This document shows positions 12,490-23,666 of a stretch of 64,000 nucleotides of DNA, one piece after another. The notes under the pieces were generated by a model. It had not been told where the DNA came from. It saw nothing but the letters and a program-made list of their open reading frames with translations, and did not search any database. Source of the stretch: Orientallactaga sibirica (Eukaryota; Chordata; Mammalia; Rodentia; Dipodidae). Position numbers and translations under genes: made by a program. The stretch lies in assembly GCA_036365145.1 (NCBI GenBank), contig JAEOAD010000004.1:53752001-53816000 (forward strand), read 5' to 3'. Within the stretch, counting starts at the first letter, position 1. Every line of letters begins with the position of its first letter.

Positions 12490-12600
12490 TCATTTCTGCT
12501 TCCTAGATGAGGACATCAAAGCTTCATGAGGCTAAGTACCTTGGTAACTGAACAGTAATTAGTAACTGGATCTTTTGTAATCAAAAGCCAAGTTTTCATT
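12490..12600 (+). mobile_element. MIR-like ancient SINE fragment
   Basis: 'cctagatgaggacatcaaag', 'gaggctaagtaccttggtaa' and 'acagtaattagtaactggat' follow the MIR order (gaggaaactgaggc... aagtgacttg... cacagctagtaagtgg). Weak; consensus recalled. Confidence 0.45.
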
Positions 12601-14214
12601 TAATTCTTGATTTCAAGAGACTAACACTACACCTACCCAGCATATACTACAATTTTCCCTGAGAAATACTGTGTTCATGTGAGACTGATACAAACAATAG
12701 ATTTGCTGAGTTATAGTGACCTGGATGTGTAATGTGGCTGGACTACATGGACATATGGATTAAATGATGTGTAAACACCATACAAAAAGCATGTGTGCCT
12801 GGTCCTATGAAGGTATGAAGGCACAAACTGTCCAGTAGTCCCTGAGATCCTCTCTCGGGAATTATTAAGATAATTATGAAATTGGAGTTTAATGATTTCT
12901 TTGTAAACAAAAAAATAAATCAAGGTAGTATCTTGAATTGGCTTGACCAGACAGTTGAGAATTTTGTGACTGAAGGATTTTTTAAATATCATTACTATTT
13001 TGGAAGTTTTGTTGCATAGGAGTAAAACATACAACTCCTTTGAGCTATATATTTTAATGTGAAAATGGTACAAATACAATACAGAGTATAAAGCTATAAG
13101 ACTTTTGCATCTCAACGTTTTCTTTCAGTAAGTCCATTATTAAGACCATAAAACTTTTTAATGTTCTATGATTTTCATCCTCAGAAAGCATTTATTACAC
13201 CCTTACTGTGTGTAGGAAACTATACCAAGCCATGATGAAGTATAAAACTAGAAAAAAAATGGAAGCATCACTGAGAAGCTTGTAGGAAAACACATAATCT
13301 TTACATGCACTAAATCTCTAAACAGCCCCATGCAGCATAAGCCAAGCTTCTCAAGTTCACTGAGCCACACTGTGGAAAACTCTGCATGAGAAGGGATTTG
13401 TCTATCTTTTCAATAACCCAGAATAATCAAGGACATAGCTCTCAGTACAGCAGGAAGTTTCCTTCCAAATTTGTAGGATTAGCACACTACTAGTATTTTT
13501 ATTTGTTCTTGTGATTTCACTTGTTAACATGGATTGTACGTATTTTAAAATATCAGGAATTTAGATCCATCAAAGGATTTTAAGATTCTAGGAGAAGTTA
13601 TACTGTGACCTTTTTGAAAAAAATGCATAATAAGAACATTGTACATTGTGATATATTTTTTGAAATCCATCTAAGCATATTTTATATCGTGACTATTACA
13701 CTAAACCAAAAGTTTCACAAAGTTACTGAATGTAGCAGGCTTGATTCAGATAAATTTTTCTTGTTACACTGTTTAATTTTCATCCCTGTCTTATCCTAGT
13801 TTATTTTGATAATGTCCATAGTTATTTGCAGAATTAATTTAATTACTCAATCATGCATATGGATTCATATGTTATGCAACTTTGCTGAATAAATTGCAGA
13901 ATTTAAGCAAGCATAATAAAACAATGATCTGTGAGAAGACTCCACTTGATAGTCATAAAAAAGAACATAAGAGATGATAGGATGCTCAAGCATAGACTCA
14001 TTACTTCAGAGTTTAGATAGTTACATGTAGAAATGCTGCTTATATAGCTGGAATTTTATTTTACCTCTCAAACAGTGTTTACTCTCCTGAAGTTAATAAC
14101 AAAACACTTGGATTTCATTGAAATTAATTTAATGTGATTAAAAAGGATAAGAGTTATAAATTGAAAACTATCATGGAGGAAGAACAACTTGAATATTTTT
14201 GATGTGTGACCTTA
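12601..14214. other. Unique AT-rich DNA
   Basis: Open frames reach 134 codons (12711-13115, -) but show no domain and are Tyr/Leu/Phe/Ser-rich, as expected from AT-rich DNA. A 75-bp patch at 13175-13250 ('catttattacacccttactg', 'gtgtaggaaactataccaag') resembles an ancient L2/MIR-class sequence that also seems present at about 55025-55090. Confidence 0.5.
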
Positions 14215-14659
14215 CAACAAATGCTGGTGAGGGTGTGGAGAAATAGGAACCCTCATTCACTGTTGGTGGGAATGTAAGCTGGTACAACGACTATGGAAAG
14301 CAATATGTATACTCCTAAAAAGGGTGTCTATAGAGTTACCAAGAGACCCAGTTATCCCCTTACTGGGCATTTACCCTAAAAGCTCCAAGCCTCAGTTCAG
14401 AGATATTTGCTCAAAGATGTTTATAGTTGCTCAATACATAATAGCTAAGAGCTGGAGTCAACCCAGATGTCCATCATTAGATGAATGGATAACTAAGATG
14501 TGGTATATCTACACAATGGAATTCTACACAGCAGTAAGGAAAAATGACACAAAGCAATTTGAAGAAAAATGGACAAACTTGGAACAGATCATTCTCAGCG
14601 AACTCACCCAATCACAGAAAGATAAGCATCACATGGTCTCATTCATCTGTGTCTCCTAA
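14215..14659 (+). pseudogene. LINE-1 ORF2 C-terminal remnant
   Basis: Codes for the C-terminal end of the L1 reverse-transcriptase/endonuclease protein. From 14231 the frame reads through a CGEIGTLIHCWWECK-type stretch (the Cys-rich C-terminal segment), then ELPRDPVIPLLGIYPK, a MEFYTAVRKND-like stretch, and ends at a TAA at 14657-14659. The codon at 14228-14230 is TGA where L1 normally has Arg (CGA), as expected from CpG decay. Only about 140 residues remain of a protein normally near 1,270 residues, so this is a 5'-truncated, dead insertion. Confidence 0.92.
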
Positions 14660-16053
14660 TTTGTATTTTCCCTAGATGCTGACACACCTAATAAACATCT
14701 CAAGAACTGGATGATAGGGATGGGAGGGCAGGGCAAGGGTATGGGGGGGGGACACAAAAAACTGGACCCAAATGGAAATGGTACCATAAAATCCTATATC
14801 CTGAAAGACATACTAAAAGGTTGAACCTGCGTCAGGTGCTTAGAGAGAACACCTGAATCATGGGGGCCGGGAGAGGGTATGATGAAGACTAACCTCAATC
14901 TTATGCTATTTCTCTCTCTATCAATCCCTCTTCTTTCTCTTCTCTCTTTCTCTTTCATATTACCTATATATTTTCTTCCTTCTTTTCTCTTGGCACTGAC
15001 CTGTTACTCCCAGTACCAGCATGTGACTAACATCCACAATGAGCTGTTGATCAGTGAGACCTACAAGGCTTCCCAAAAGAAGACAGATTTCTGTCAGGGT
15101 ACTTGATGACCCACCAAAGGTTATTGGTAAGAACCCACTGCTGAAGACATCATATGCTGTTTGGACAGAACATGGAGATAACCTGGCTGGAATCTGGAAG
15201 AGAGTCTGTCCCCAGACAGTTAGCTTGTCTAGTGCCAGAAGGCACTACATAAGTGACTGGGGGAAATGACCAACATCTGTGTAAACAACTTGTGGTCTAA
15301 GCTACTCAGCAGCAAACAACCTGGCGTGATGCTCCCACAAGTGCAATAGTGGCACATAGCCATGGTGGGTACCAACTGCTCTTGATTTGGTTAATGGATC
15401 CACTCAGTGGAATGGAACCCATACCTGGAAATGGGAAACAAGTCAGAACCATATCCAAAAATGAACTCACTCTCCAATATCAAGCTCCCACCAATAGTGG
15501 GCTACAAAAGGCCTACACCTTTTAAAATCTCTCTAAAATAATAATGGTTATCCATGTATCTTGCACTAACCTTACTCTACATTGGAGAATCTGCTTCTGT
15601 CTTTCAGATGGACATAGAACCTGAGGAGAGAATCAGCCAGGGCACCAGCTGAAACTATAGAATAATAGGAGAAATGAACAAGAGTGCTGCTTTATCGGTG
15701 AACCTGGTACCAGCACAAGGGCAAAGGATATAGACACAAAGAACACTCAACTCCTACCAAAACACATATCCAGAGACACAAAGACTCACAAAACCTCGTC
15801 ACCGAAATAGACCTAAAATGAACCCAACATGGCTCAGGGAAATTCATTGAAGAGGGGCAGAAAGATTATTAGAGCCATGAGTTGGGTAATTATTTATACA
15901 CACAGTGTTTGACTCTCCTACATAACTGATGGTTAACCCCATAAGGCATGACCCACATTACCCATGGGAGGACAGGGAGAAGGGTAATGATGGTACCATC
16001 ATGGCTGCATATATACTATATACACAACTAATAAAAAAAGAAAGAAAGAAAGA
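14660..16053 (+). mobile_element. LINE-1 3' UTR
   Basis: Continuous with the ORF2 remnant and about 1.4 kb long. It contains a G-run (14743-14750), a pyrimidine-rich tract (about 14910-14990), 'gtgcaatagtggcacatagc', 'catggctcagggaaattcat', and an (AAAG)n tail at about 16037-16058. The same blocks in the same order recur at 24.1-25.6, 38.0-39.5 (antisense) and 62.1-63.1 kb, which shows the family. Small open frames here (14879-15106, 15054-15269) are incidental. Confidence 0.9.
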
Positions 16054-16065
16054 AAGAAACAGTAC

Positions 16066-16278
16066 TGATCTGGAGGGATGGCTTAGCAGTTAAGGCATTT
16101 GCCTGAAAAGTCAAAGGATCCTGGTTCAATTCTCCATGACCCATGTTAACCAGATGCATAAGGGGGCACATGCATCTGGAGTTTGTTTGCAGTGACTGAA
16201 GGCCCTGTTGTGCCCATTCTCTCTCTCTCTCTTTTTCCCTCTTTCTCTGTCAAATAAATAAATAAAAATAAAATATTT
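16066..16278 (+). mobile_element. Dip-type SINE with 12-bp target duplication, inserted at an L1 tail
   Basis: 'tctggagggatggcttagca', B box 'ggttcaattctcc', 'agatgcataagggggcacat', tail (AAAT)n. Perfect target copies 'aagaaacagtac' at 16054-16065 and 16279-16290. The left copy lies in the (AAAG)n tail of the L1, so the SINE is younger than the L1. Confidence 0.95.
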
Positions 16279-16290
16279 AAGAAACAGTAC

Positions 16291-16558
16291 CAAAATTGTT
16301 CCAATTTTATGAGCTTAGTCTGGAAATCAAAGGCATGACTTACAGATAAATAAGATGAATGGGAGTTGTTTTTAAGGACATAATACACAACTACTTATAG
16401 TGTTTCACAGGATAATACATCTTAAATTAGAAGGAACTTGGCGTCCCACTAATGGTGCAAGTGTCCCAAGACATTTTTATTTTTATACAACCCTTGGAAA
16501 AGAAGAGGAATGTGCTTGTTAGGTGACCTTAGGAGTTATGCATTACTATACATTGTTT
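16291..16558. other. Unique DNA between two SINEs
   Basis: No feature recognised apart from the left target copy of the next SINE (16549-16558). Confidence 0.5.
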
Positions 16559-16596
16559 TCTAAAATTGCATTTATGTGTATATTTGAGATAGAGTC

Positions 16597-16635
<39 letters not shown>

Positions 16636-16803
16636 AAGGGAGGGAGAGAATGGGCATTCCAGAGCCTCTATCCACTGCAAACAAACTCCAGGTGCATGTG
16701 CCAATTTGTGCATCTAGCTCTATGTGGGTACTGGGGAATCAAATACAGGTCATTAGACTTTGCAGGCAAGCTTCTTAACCATGGACCCATCTCTCCAGCC
16801 CTG
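16559..16803 (-). mobile_element. Dip-type SINE, minus strand, with target duplication
   Basis: Long GAGA block (about 16590-16630), 'gaatgggcattccagagcct', 'ctgcaaacaaactccaggtg', promoter end 'taaccatggacccatctctc'. Perfect target copies 'tacattgttt' at 16549-16558 and 16804-16813. Confidence 0.95.
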
Positions 16804-16813
16804 TACATTGTTT

Positions 16814-17819
16814 AATGTTCTTTTAACTCTGACTAAATCTACATGCTTGTTTCATGTACCTTTTTTCTATTTTTCCTTTTCTCCCCCTTACAATATAGAA
16901 ATAGTTCAACCTTTTATTTGCACAAAAGTTCTCCTGTGGTGGCACTTTGGTACTTTCAGTATTCCTTAAATTCATGGTTAAAAATTTTAACACGGACAAT
17001 ATTGTTAAAAGTAAAATGAGGTCATGAAAGGGAATGACACACTGAAGATCCAGAGACCTAATACCCAGCTCTGAAAAATGATATAGGAAATATATCATAG
17101 TCATAAGACTCTCCATTATTTGTAAAATGACAATTGTTGACTTCATAAGCCATTATCAACAAATAATATTTACTGAAAAGACCTTGAAAAAATAAAACTC
17201 TCTTAACTGAAGACATAATATACTTTTAATGGTTTGTTCCCATATGGAAGCCTTTTCTTGCCAAATGGTTAGAGTTCTTAAAGACATTTACATTAATGCC
17301 ATCATTATTTCCTAAAAATTAAATTAAAAAGTTGAGCTCCTTTTGAAAAGAAATGATCTCATATTTCAAGTGTAATGTTTATTTTTTCCAACACAATTAG
17401 ATTAATTCAGTTTACTTAACTATGTCTTTTTCTACAGAAGATAGCTTGCAAAATGGAGTGACCATAAACCCAAAATATTAACTATCACAATTTTCTATAT
17501 TATAATTTTAGTCATGAATCATTAGGTTGATTTAGCTAAACACAGTTTAAAATTATTCCCATGTAGGGAATACCAGAGTTGTTCACTGTAATTCTCAGAC
17601 CTATACCACTTAGCTATAGGCTGTTTGTATTTATAAGCTGTAAATCATTATTTGTATTTAAAAATCCAATATTATTGGAAACAGGTAAAGTTTAGAAGGC
17701 TCACAAAGTACCAAGCTATAATGATTTTCAAATACAACTTGCAAGGCTACCCATAAATAACAAATTTACTGATACAGAAAATCCTCATTACATAGTCACC
17801 ATAAAAGCATATAAAATCA
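16814..17819. other. Unique AT-rich DNA
   Basis: The largest open frame is 107 codons (16823-17146, -), with no recognised motif. No repeat seen. Confidence 0.5.
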
Positions 17820-18050
17820 GGGCTAAAGAGATAGATGGCTTGGCAGTTAAGGTGGTTGTCTATAAAGCCTATGGACCCATTTTCAACTCTCCAGGTCATA
17901 TGTAAGCCAGACACACAAAGTGAGCAAGCACGCAAGTTCCCACATGTGAACAAGGTGGCACATGTGTCTGGAGTTTGACTGCAGTGGCTGGAGGCCCTAG
18001 CACATCAATTCTCTCTCTCTTTTTTTTTTGCATTAAAATAAAAAGGCCAT
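17820..18050 (+). mobile_element. Dip-type SINE of the internal-insertion subfamily
   Basis: 'gggctaaagagatagatggc', 'ggcagttaaggtggttgtct', then after 'gtaagccagacacacaaagt' an extra block of about 30-35 bp ('gagcaagcacgcaagttccc', 'acatgtgaac') before 'aaggtggcacatgtgtctgg'. The same kind of insertion occurs in the copies at 30091-30313 and 32158-32398. Confidence 0.9.
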
Positions 18051-19075
18051 TCTGTTGGGCTTGCCTCAAAAAAATAATAGTACATAGAATCACCATAATT
18101 ATGAGAAAAATGTAGACAAGAGTTTAAACATCTTTTCTGTATATGTCTCTTACAATAATGCCTAATCAGTAGCAAAATGTATGAAACATTTATAAATTAT
18201 AAAATTTATAATTATTGAACACATAGTTGCTTTTTGTTGTTCTTTATTGGCCTTTATCTAATGCAGCAATGGTGGTCTTGCCCAGATGCTCTGCAAGGAT
18301 GGATAAAATAACGAGAAGTATATTGTGGCAAATTAACAGGAAATACATTCATGCTTCTAAAAGGTTTGAAAACTTCCAGTTTCAGTGATATACGATCTTT
18401 TGCTGTAGGAAGAACATAATTTTAGAATATGTTTGGGAACATAATCAACAATGAAAAAAGAAATCTAAGAAGACCATGGAAGCAAGAATTAACAATATAC
18501 CTATATTTAAACATATGTATATATACATATGTGAATAATGTGCTAGCATGGAATGGCATGATTTTAAAAATATTAAAGAATAAGATGTAGGGGTGGTAGG
18601 AGAAAAGGTAAAGAATTTTATGAAGTACAGAATTCTCTGGTTAGATTAAACCATATAAAAATGAAATATACCCATCTAATCCAACTCATTGAGGTTTCTT
18701 ACTTGAATAGTAAGTAAAAGCTTGCATCAGGAAGGTAGACACCTGGGTCCAAACAACAACAACAACAAAACTAATGATGAATAATATCTGTCAACTTATT
18801 ATAGGAATTGTACTAAGTCCATGTTTTAGAAAATTTTAATGTAAATGATGATATGATAGCCATCATCCTGCTCCAATCTTCCGCTGAAGAATAGTCCAAG
18901 TAGTACCCTTTGCACTGTTTTGAGTTAGCTATGCAGCCAATTGGGTTGAAATAGAGCCTTAACCTTACATAGGAGAACCATGAGGGCGCTCGTGGCAGTG
19001 ACTTTTCTCTCCAGACATATAAAATAGCAATTAGTATGTTTAATAATTTTCTCTTTCTTAAAAAAAATTAACTAG
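18051..19075. other. Unique AT-rich DNA
   Basis: No gene recognised. Contains a (TA)-rich patch at about 18510-18535, a short (AAC)n at 18752-18768 and a vaguely MIR-like stretch near 18860-18960 that I cannot confirm. Confidence 0.45.
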
Positions 19076-19275
19076 GACTGGAGGGATGGTTTAGCAGTTA
19101 GTGTGTTTGCCTGCAAAGTGAAAGGACCCAGGTTCAATTCCCCAGGACCCACATTAGCCGGATGCACAATGTGGCACATGTGTCTGGAGTTCATTCGCAG
19201 TGACTGGAAGCCTTGGTGCACCCATTGTCTTTCTCTCCCCTCTTTCTCTCTGTCAAATAAATAAATAAATAACTA
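19076..19275 (+). mobile_element. Dip-type SINE
   Basis: 'gactggagggatggtttagc', B box 'ggttcaattcccc', 'agccggatgcacaatgtggc', 'ctggagttcattcgcagtga', tail (AAAT)n (19254-19272). Confidence 0.93.
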
Positions 19276-19726
19276 TAAATTAAGAGAAATAATTAGTTGG
19301 CAATCAGTGTATAATGGATGAAGATAAACATCACATTTCTACAGATGCATTAAACATAATGACGAGTAAGTTCCTCATTATGTGGAAGACTTACAGAGTT
19401 TTGAATTACTGGAGAACACAGGCAACCAGAGTAAGTTGAACGCTTAAGATAATTCTGTCTCCCAAAGACCTGGAAATATCAAGTTTAGAAGGGCTTGGGC
19501 AGATTAGAAAATGAATGCAGGCAAATTATTCAATTAACCACTGGGACAGAATACCATACAGAATCTAGGAAAGAAAAAAGAATTTAAAAGGCCCATCATT
19601 TTAGATGCCTTTGAGTGGGGCTTATGGGGTGATCAGAATCCTGAGCTGCATTCCCATGGTATCAGGGAGAGGAGGCTGATCAAGTCTTATGAAACCCAGT
19701 CCCATGTCATAAAAATAATGTTTTGG
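19276..19726. other. Unique DNA without recognised features
   Basis: No repeat or open frame of note. Confidence 0.5.
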
Positions 19727-19915
19727 TTTGGAGAGATGGCTCAGCATTTAAGGTGCTTGCTTGCAAAGCCTAATGACCTAGGTTCGATTCCCAAGTGCCC
19801 ACATAAAATCAGATGGACAAAGTGATGCATGCACCTGTCATTTATTTGCAGTAGCTGGACACTGACATGTCCATTCTCTCTCTCTATCTCTGATTGCAAA
19901 TAAATAAATAAAAAC
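19727..19915 (+). mobile_element. Dip-type SINE
   Basis: 'tttggagagatggctcagca', B box 'ggttcgattccc', 'gacactgacatgtccattct', CT block, (AAAT)n tail. Possible imperfect flanks around 'aaaataatgtttt' (about 19709-19722) and 'aaaataaacaacgtttt' (19920-19936). Confidence 0.92.
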
Positions 19916-20164
19916 ATTTTAAAATAAACAACGTTTTCTACTTCTCTGTTCACTGTACTTCAGAGTCTGTCTTCATTTCTGGAGCTTCCAACACTTGGTT
20001 AGCTTCGAGAAAGAAATGTTGGACTCCCAGACCATTGTGTGAGGCATTTTTTTTTCCCCCTACAACAATATGATGGAACTCCTTGTTATGTCACTGAATA
20101 TTTTTAGAAGAAAAATTCAACTTAAGTGATGATTGAAAAAGCTATCATACATAGATAGAAAGTG

Positions 20165-20940
20165 CAGAAAAAGCTGTTTCCCAGCTCCTCCCAGATCCCT
20201 GGGGCTGGTAGGTTCCCCTGAGGCTGGCTCCAGGCAGCCTGGATCCTGGGAGCTTGCTGTGGAAGCACACCCCTTGCTCTGCCTTCCTGACTGAAGTGCC
20301 CCGGGGTCCCACATCCCAGATTTCCTGCTCCAGAAGGTGTGCTCTCAGAGTAAGTAGGCCAGATCTCCCTGTTCCCCAGGTCCTCCCAGTTCCCTCATCC
20401 TAGTAGGTTACCCTGTGGCTGGCTTGTGGCTACTTGGATCCTGTGAGCTTGCTGCAGAAGCAGGCCTCCTGCCCATTCTTCCTTACTGAAAGACCCCTGT
20501 GTCCCCAGTTCCTGGATCCCCTTCTGCAGAAGGTATGCATGCAGAGTGAGTAGGCCAGAGGCCCTGGTTGGTTCCCCACCCCACAGTTCCCTGGTCCTGG
20601 TCCTCCTGTGGCTGACTTGGTTAGGCCTGGTCCCTGAGTGTGGGCTGTGGAAGCAGGCCTTTTGCTCTGGTATCCTGATTGGACCCTGGGGACCCAAACC
20701 TCTATTCCCCTGAGTCAGAGGGTGCACCATCAACTGTAGAAGCTATATCATGCCCCTGCATCTCTAGCTTCCTGGCTCCTGGTTCTCCAACCCATGATCC
20801 ACATGTGCTAAAGAGTACATGCAAGAGCAGTGAGTAGGCAAGAGTTCTCAGTTCCCCAGGTACCTTTGATGTACCTGCAACCTCCACAATTTGGGTTGAT
20901 AACCCCATTGTACACCAGTACACCAATCTGGTTCACATTT
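20165..20940 (+). repeat. Tandem GC-rich monomers of an L1 5' UTR
   Basis: A GC-rich block in AT-rich surroundings. Landmarks repeat: 'agtaggcc' at 20353, 'agtaggcc' at 20549 (196 bp apart) and 'agtaggca' at 20833 (284 bp further). The 'ccctgtggctggct' type segment, the 'tggatcctg(t/g)gagcttgctg' type segment and 'gaagcaggcc' recur with it. An L1 ORF1 start lies just downstream, so the block is best read as the monomeric 5' UTR promoter of a rodent L1. Frames across it (20117-20926, -) are by-products. Confidence 0.72.
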
Positions 20941-20949
20941 AAAACAGAA

Positions 20950-21119
20950 CACCCAGCTGTGTATAGTGGCACACGACATTAATCCCAGCACTTGGCAGGC
21001 AGTGGCAGAAGGATCACCATGAGTTCGAGGCCACCCTGAGACTACATAGCGAATTCCAGGTCAGCCTAGGCTAGAGTGACACCTTATCTTGAAAAACCAA
21101 AAAGCAAACAAATAAAAAC
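20950..21119 (+). mobile_element. B1-like SINE
   Basis: 'cccagctgtgtatagtggca', 'ttaatcccagcacttggcag', 'gagttcgaggccaccctgag', 'actacatagcgaattccagg', A-rich tail. It lies between the L1 5' UTR monomers and the ORF1 remnant. Confidence 0.92.
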
Positions 21120-21720
21120 CAAGAATACACTCTGAAGATCCTACAAAGGCAAATACTTGCTTCCTCCTCAACAAATAAAGCTATCCCCCAAGATGAGTAG
21201 ACCACGAGGCAAAAAACAAGCAAATGAAAGCCGGAAAACTGAGAGACCTCCACCAAGGATGACTAGACCCACAATGGAAGCCTCCAATAAAGTCATAGAG
21301 AAATCAGCACCAACCAATGAGACCCTAACCAGAAGAATTGCCGAACTGGAAGCAAACCATCAAAAAAACAACAATTGTAATATTGAAAGGTTGAGCAGAA
21401 TTGTCTCTTAGAGCATTCAGCTTTTGACAGTAGTTTTAACTTGATTGAAGAAAATGTCAGAGCCCTGAAAAGGGATATAAATGAATTGAAGGTGACTCCA
21501 CAAATGGAAGATCTCAACAACTAATTGATTAAACTCAATGAAGACTTGATCAAATGCAAGAATTGATTCCAGGACGCATCAAGAAAATCAGAATTCGAAT
21601 TGAAATCATACCTCAAAAAAGAGATGGACATGATGCAAAATAGCACAATAGAAAACAAAAATCAAATAGAGCTTATAAAAACATCTCTAGAACCCCTTGC
21701 TGAGTTACACATGTGGAAGA
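21120..21720 (+). pseudogene. LINE-1 ORF1 5' remnant
   Basis: ORF1 of L1 encodes an RNA-binding coiled-coil protein. An ATG at 21193 opens a frame with a basic N-terminus (SRPRGKKQANESRKTERPPP) followed by a heptad-like segment (ETLTRRIAELEANHQ). It stops at 21409-21411; further coiled-coil-like coding follows in other frames ('tgaagaaaatgtcagagccc', 'aaagagatggacatgatgca') until about 21700. The RRM and C-terminal domains are missing. Broken by stops and frameshifts. Confidence 0.7.
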
Positions 21721-21813
21721 CAGAACCTCTGAACTGTACATAATCAGTCTGTGAAACAGCCATATGTTGGTACCACCCTTAGCTGATATTGTTGATCTAG
21801 TGGTTGGTTGATT

Positions 21814-21814
<1 letters not shown>

Positions 21815-21850
<36 letters not shown>

Positions 21851-21996
21851 GTTTTTCAAGGTAGTGTCTCTTTCTAGCCTAGGAGGCTGACCTGGAATTC
21901 ACTATGTTGTCTCAGGTGGCCTTGAACTCATGGCAATCCTCCTACCAGTGCCTCCTGAATACTGGGATTAAAGATGTGAGCCACTACCCCCAGCTC
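21815..21996 (-). mobile_element. B1-like SINE, minus strand, long poly(A) tail
   Basis: A T-run of about 31 bases (about 21819-21849), then 'ggtttttcaaggtagtgtct', 'ctgacctggaattcactatg', 'tgatcc'-like 'caatcctcctaccagtgcct' and 'gggattaaagatgtgagcca'. The long pure tail suggests a fairly young insertion. Confidence 0.93.
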
Positions 21997-22374
21997 CAAA
22001 TAATTTTTATGTGCTTTCTTTCTTTATTTTTTTTTTAAGATGGTGAAATGGTATCATGTACTTATTTATTGGTGCCAATCCTTGCTTATACAAAAAAAAA
22101 AAAAAAAAAAAAAAACAACCTTAAAGGATATTCAGGACAAAATAGTGAAAATTAGAAGTATGTGTAAACCTTTATTGTTTATATTTAAGTATTTTACTCT
22201 CCCTATAATTATTACCACATGATAGGATCTGATAGACTACATTGCCAAATATAAAATTAATTTTTAAATTGTATTATAACATTTTATCTACTAACAAAGT
22301 AATTCATAGTATTTTGTAAAATAAGCTGTTTTCTTATTTTAAAATGCAAGCATCATTCTTCACATAGATAGAAA
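21997..22374. other. AT-rich spacer with a 24-A run
   Basis: AT-rich sequence between two L1 parts, with a pure A-run at about 22092-22115. I cannot assign it to L1 or another family. Confidence 0.4.
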
Positions 22375-23232
22375 ATTGATCTCAAAATTCATATGGAATG
22401 GCAGCAGGCCTTGGATATCCAAACATATCCTCAGGGGAAAAAAAAAAAAAAAAACACAAACCTCTGGAGATATCACCATACCCGATCTAAAGCTATATTA
22501 CAAAACCATAGTAACAAAAACAGCAAACAGCATGGTACTGGAATAAAAACAAACATAGATCAATGTAACAGAATTGAAGACTCAGACCTTATGTCAAGTA
22601 ACCACAGCCACTTGATCTTTGACAAAGTTACCAATAATGTACACTGCAGAAAAGACCACATCTTCAACAAATGATGCTGGACAAATTAGATGACCATATG
22701 TAAAAGAATGAAACTAGACCCACTCATCTCTCCATACACAAAAATCAAGTCCAGATGGATTAAAGACCTTAATATAAGACCTGAAACTCTTCTTCTACTG
22801 AAAGAAAAAAATAGGAAGCATGCTCCATGATATAGGAGTGGGAAAATACTTCCTGAATAAAACCCCAGGAGAGCAGGAAATTAAGCACTTAACTAATGGA
22901 ATCTCATGAAGCTAAAAAGCTTTTGGACAAACATTCCATAAGTAAATCCAATAGATTACCCACTAAATGGAATAAATCTTTGCCAGCTATACCATTGACA
23001 GAAGCCTAATATCTAGAATCTACAAAGAACTCAAAAAGTTAAACAATAAAAAAATCAAACAACCCACTCAAAAAATGGGTCAGAGAACTGAATAGGGAGT
23101 TCTCAGAAGAAGAGTTACAAATGGTTAACCCACACTTAAAAAAAAAAGTTCAACATCCCTAACCATTAGGGAAATGCAAATTCAAACAACCATGAGATTC
23201 CACCTTACTTCAGCAAGTATGGCAATCATTAC
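22375..23232 (+). pseudogene. LINE-1 ORF2 3' part, segment 1
   Basis: Matches the L1 ORF2 region after the reverse-transcriptase core: 'aaaattcatatggaatggca', 'accatagtaacaaaaacagc', 'gcatggtactggaataaaaa', 'cacttgatctttgacaaagt', 'aagaccacatcttcaacaaa', and later 'agaactcaaaaagttaaaca'. An A-run at 22440-22454 and several stops break the frame. It is interrupted at 23233 by two nested SINEs and resumes at 23667. Confidence 0.88.
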
Positions 23233-23246
23233 AAAATCTGACAATG

Positions 23247-23460
23247 GGGCTGGAGAGATGGCTTAGTGGTTGAGGTGCATGCCTGAAAAGCCTAAGCACC
23301 CTGGTTCTATTCTCTAGGTCCCTCATAAGCCAGATGCACATGGTGGCACATGCATCTGGAGTTCGATTGCAGTGGCTAGAGGCTCTGGAGTGCCTGTTCT
23401 CATTCTCTCTCTCTCTCTCTCTTGACCCTTCTCTGTCTCTAATAAATAAGTATAAATAAA
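23247..23460 (+). mobile_element. Dip-type SINE nested in L1
   Basis: 'gggctggagagatggcttag', 'ggttctattctctaggtccc', 'agatgcacatggtggcacat', 'ggagttcgattgcagtggct', CT block and an A-rich tail. Flanked by perfect target copies 'aaaatctgacaatg' at 23233-23246 and 23461-23474. Confidence 0.95.
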
Positions 23461-23474
23461 AAAATCTGACAATG

Positions 23475-23652
23475 CCTAGTCAGGTGTGGTGGCACACGCC
23501 TTTAATCCTAGCACTTGGGAGGCAGAGGTAGGAGGATTACCATGAGTCCGAGGCCACCCTGAAACTACAGAGTGAATTCCAAGTCAGCCTGAACTAGAGT
23601 GAGACCCTACCTCAAAACAAACAAACAAAAAAAAAAAACAAACAAACAAACA
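23475..23652 (+). mobile_element. B1-like SINE nested in the same L1 site
   Basis: 'tagtcaggtgtggtggcaca', 'cctttaatcctagcacttgg', 'gaggattaccatgagtccga' and an (AAAC)n/A tail. Its flanks are the second and third copies of the same target: 23461-23474 and 23653-23666 ('aaaatctggcaatg', one mismatch). Confidence 0.95.
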
Positions 23653-23666
23653 AAAATCTGGCAATG

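Noticed and set aside
12711..13115. 134-codon minus-strand frame, the longest outside repeats and the CpG island
   Set aside because: Tyr/Phe/Leu/Ser composition typical of AT-rich noncoding DNA. No recognisable family, and no splice sites stood out at its ends.
20117..20926. Minus-strand frames suggesting a proline- and glycine-rich protein with repeats
   Set aside because: They are antisense to GC-rich L1 5' UTR monomers; the repeats follow the monomer period.
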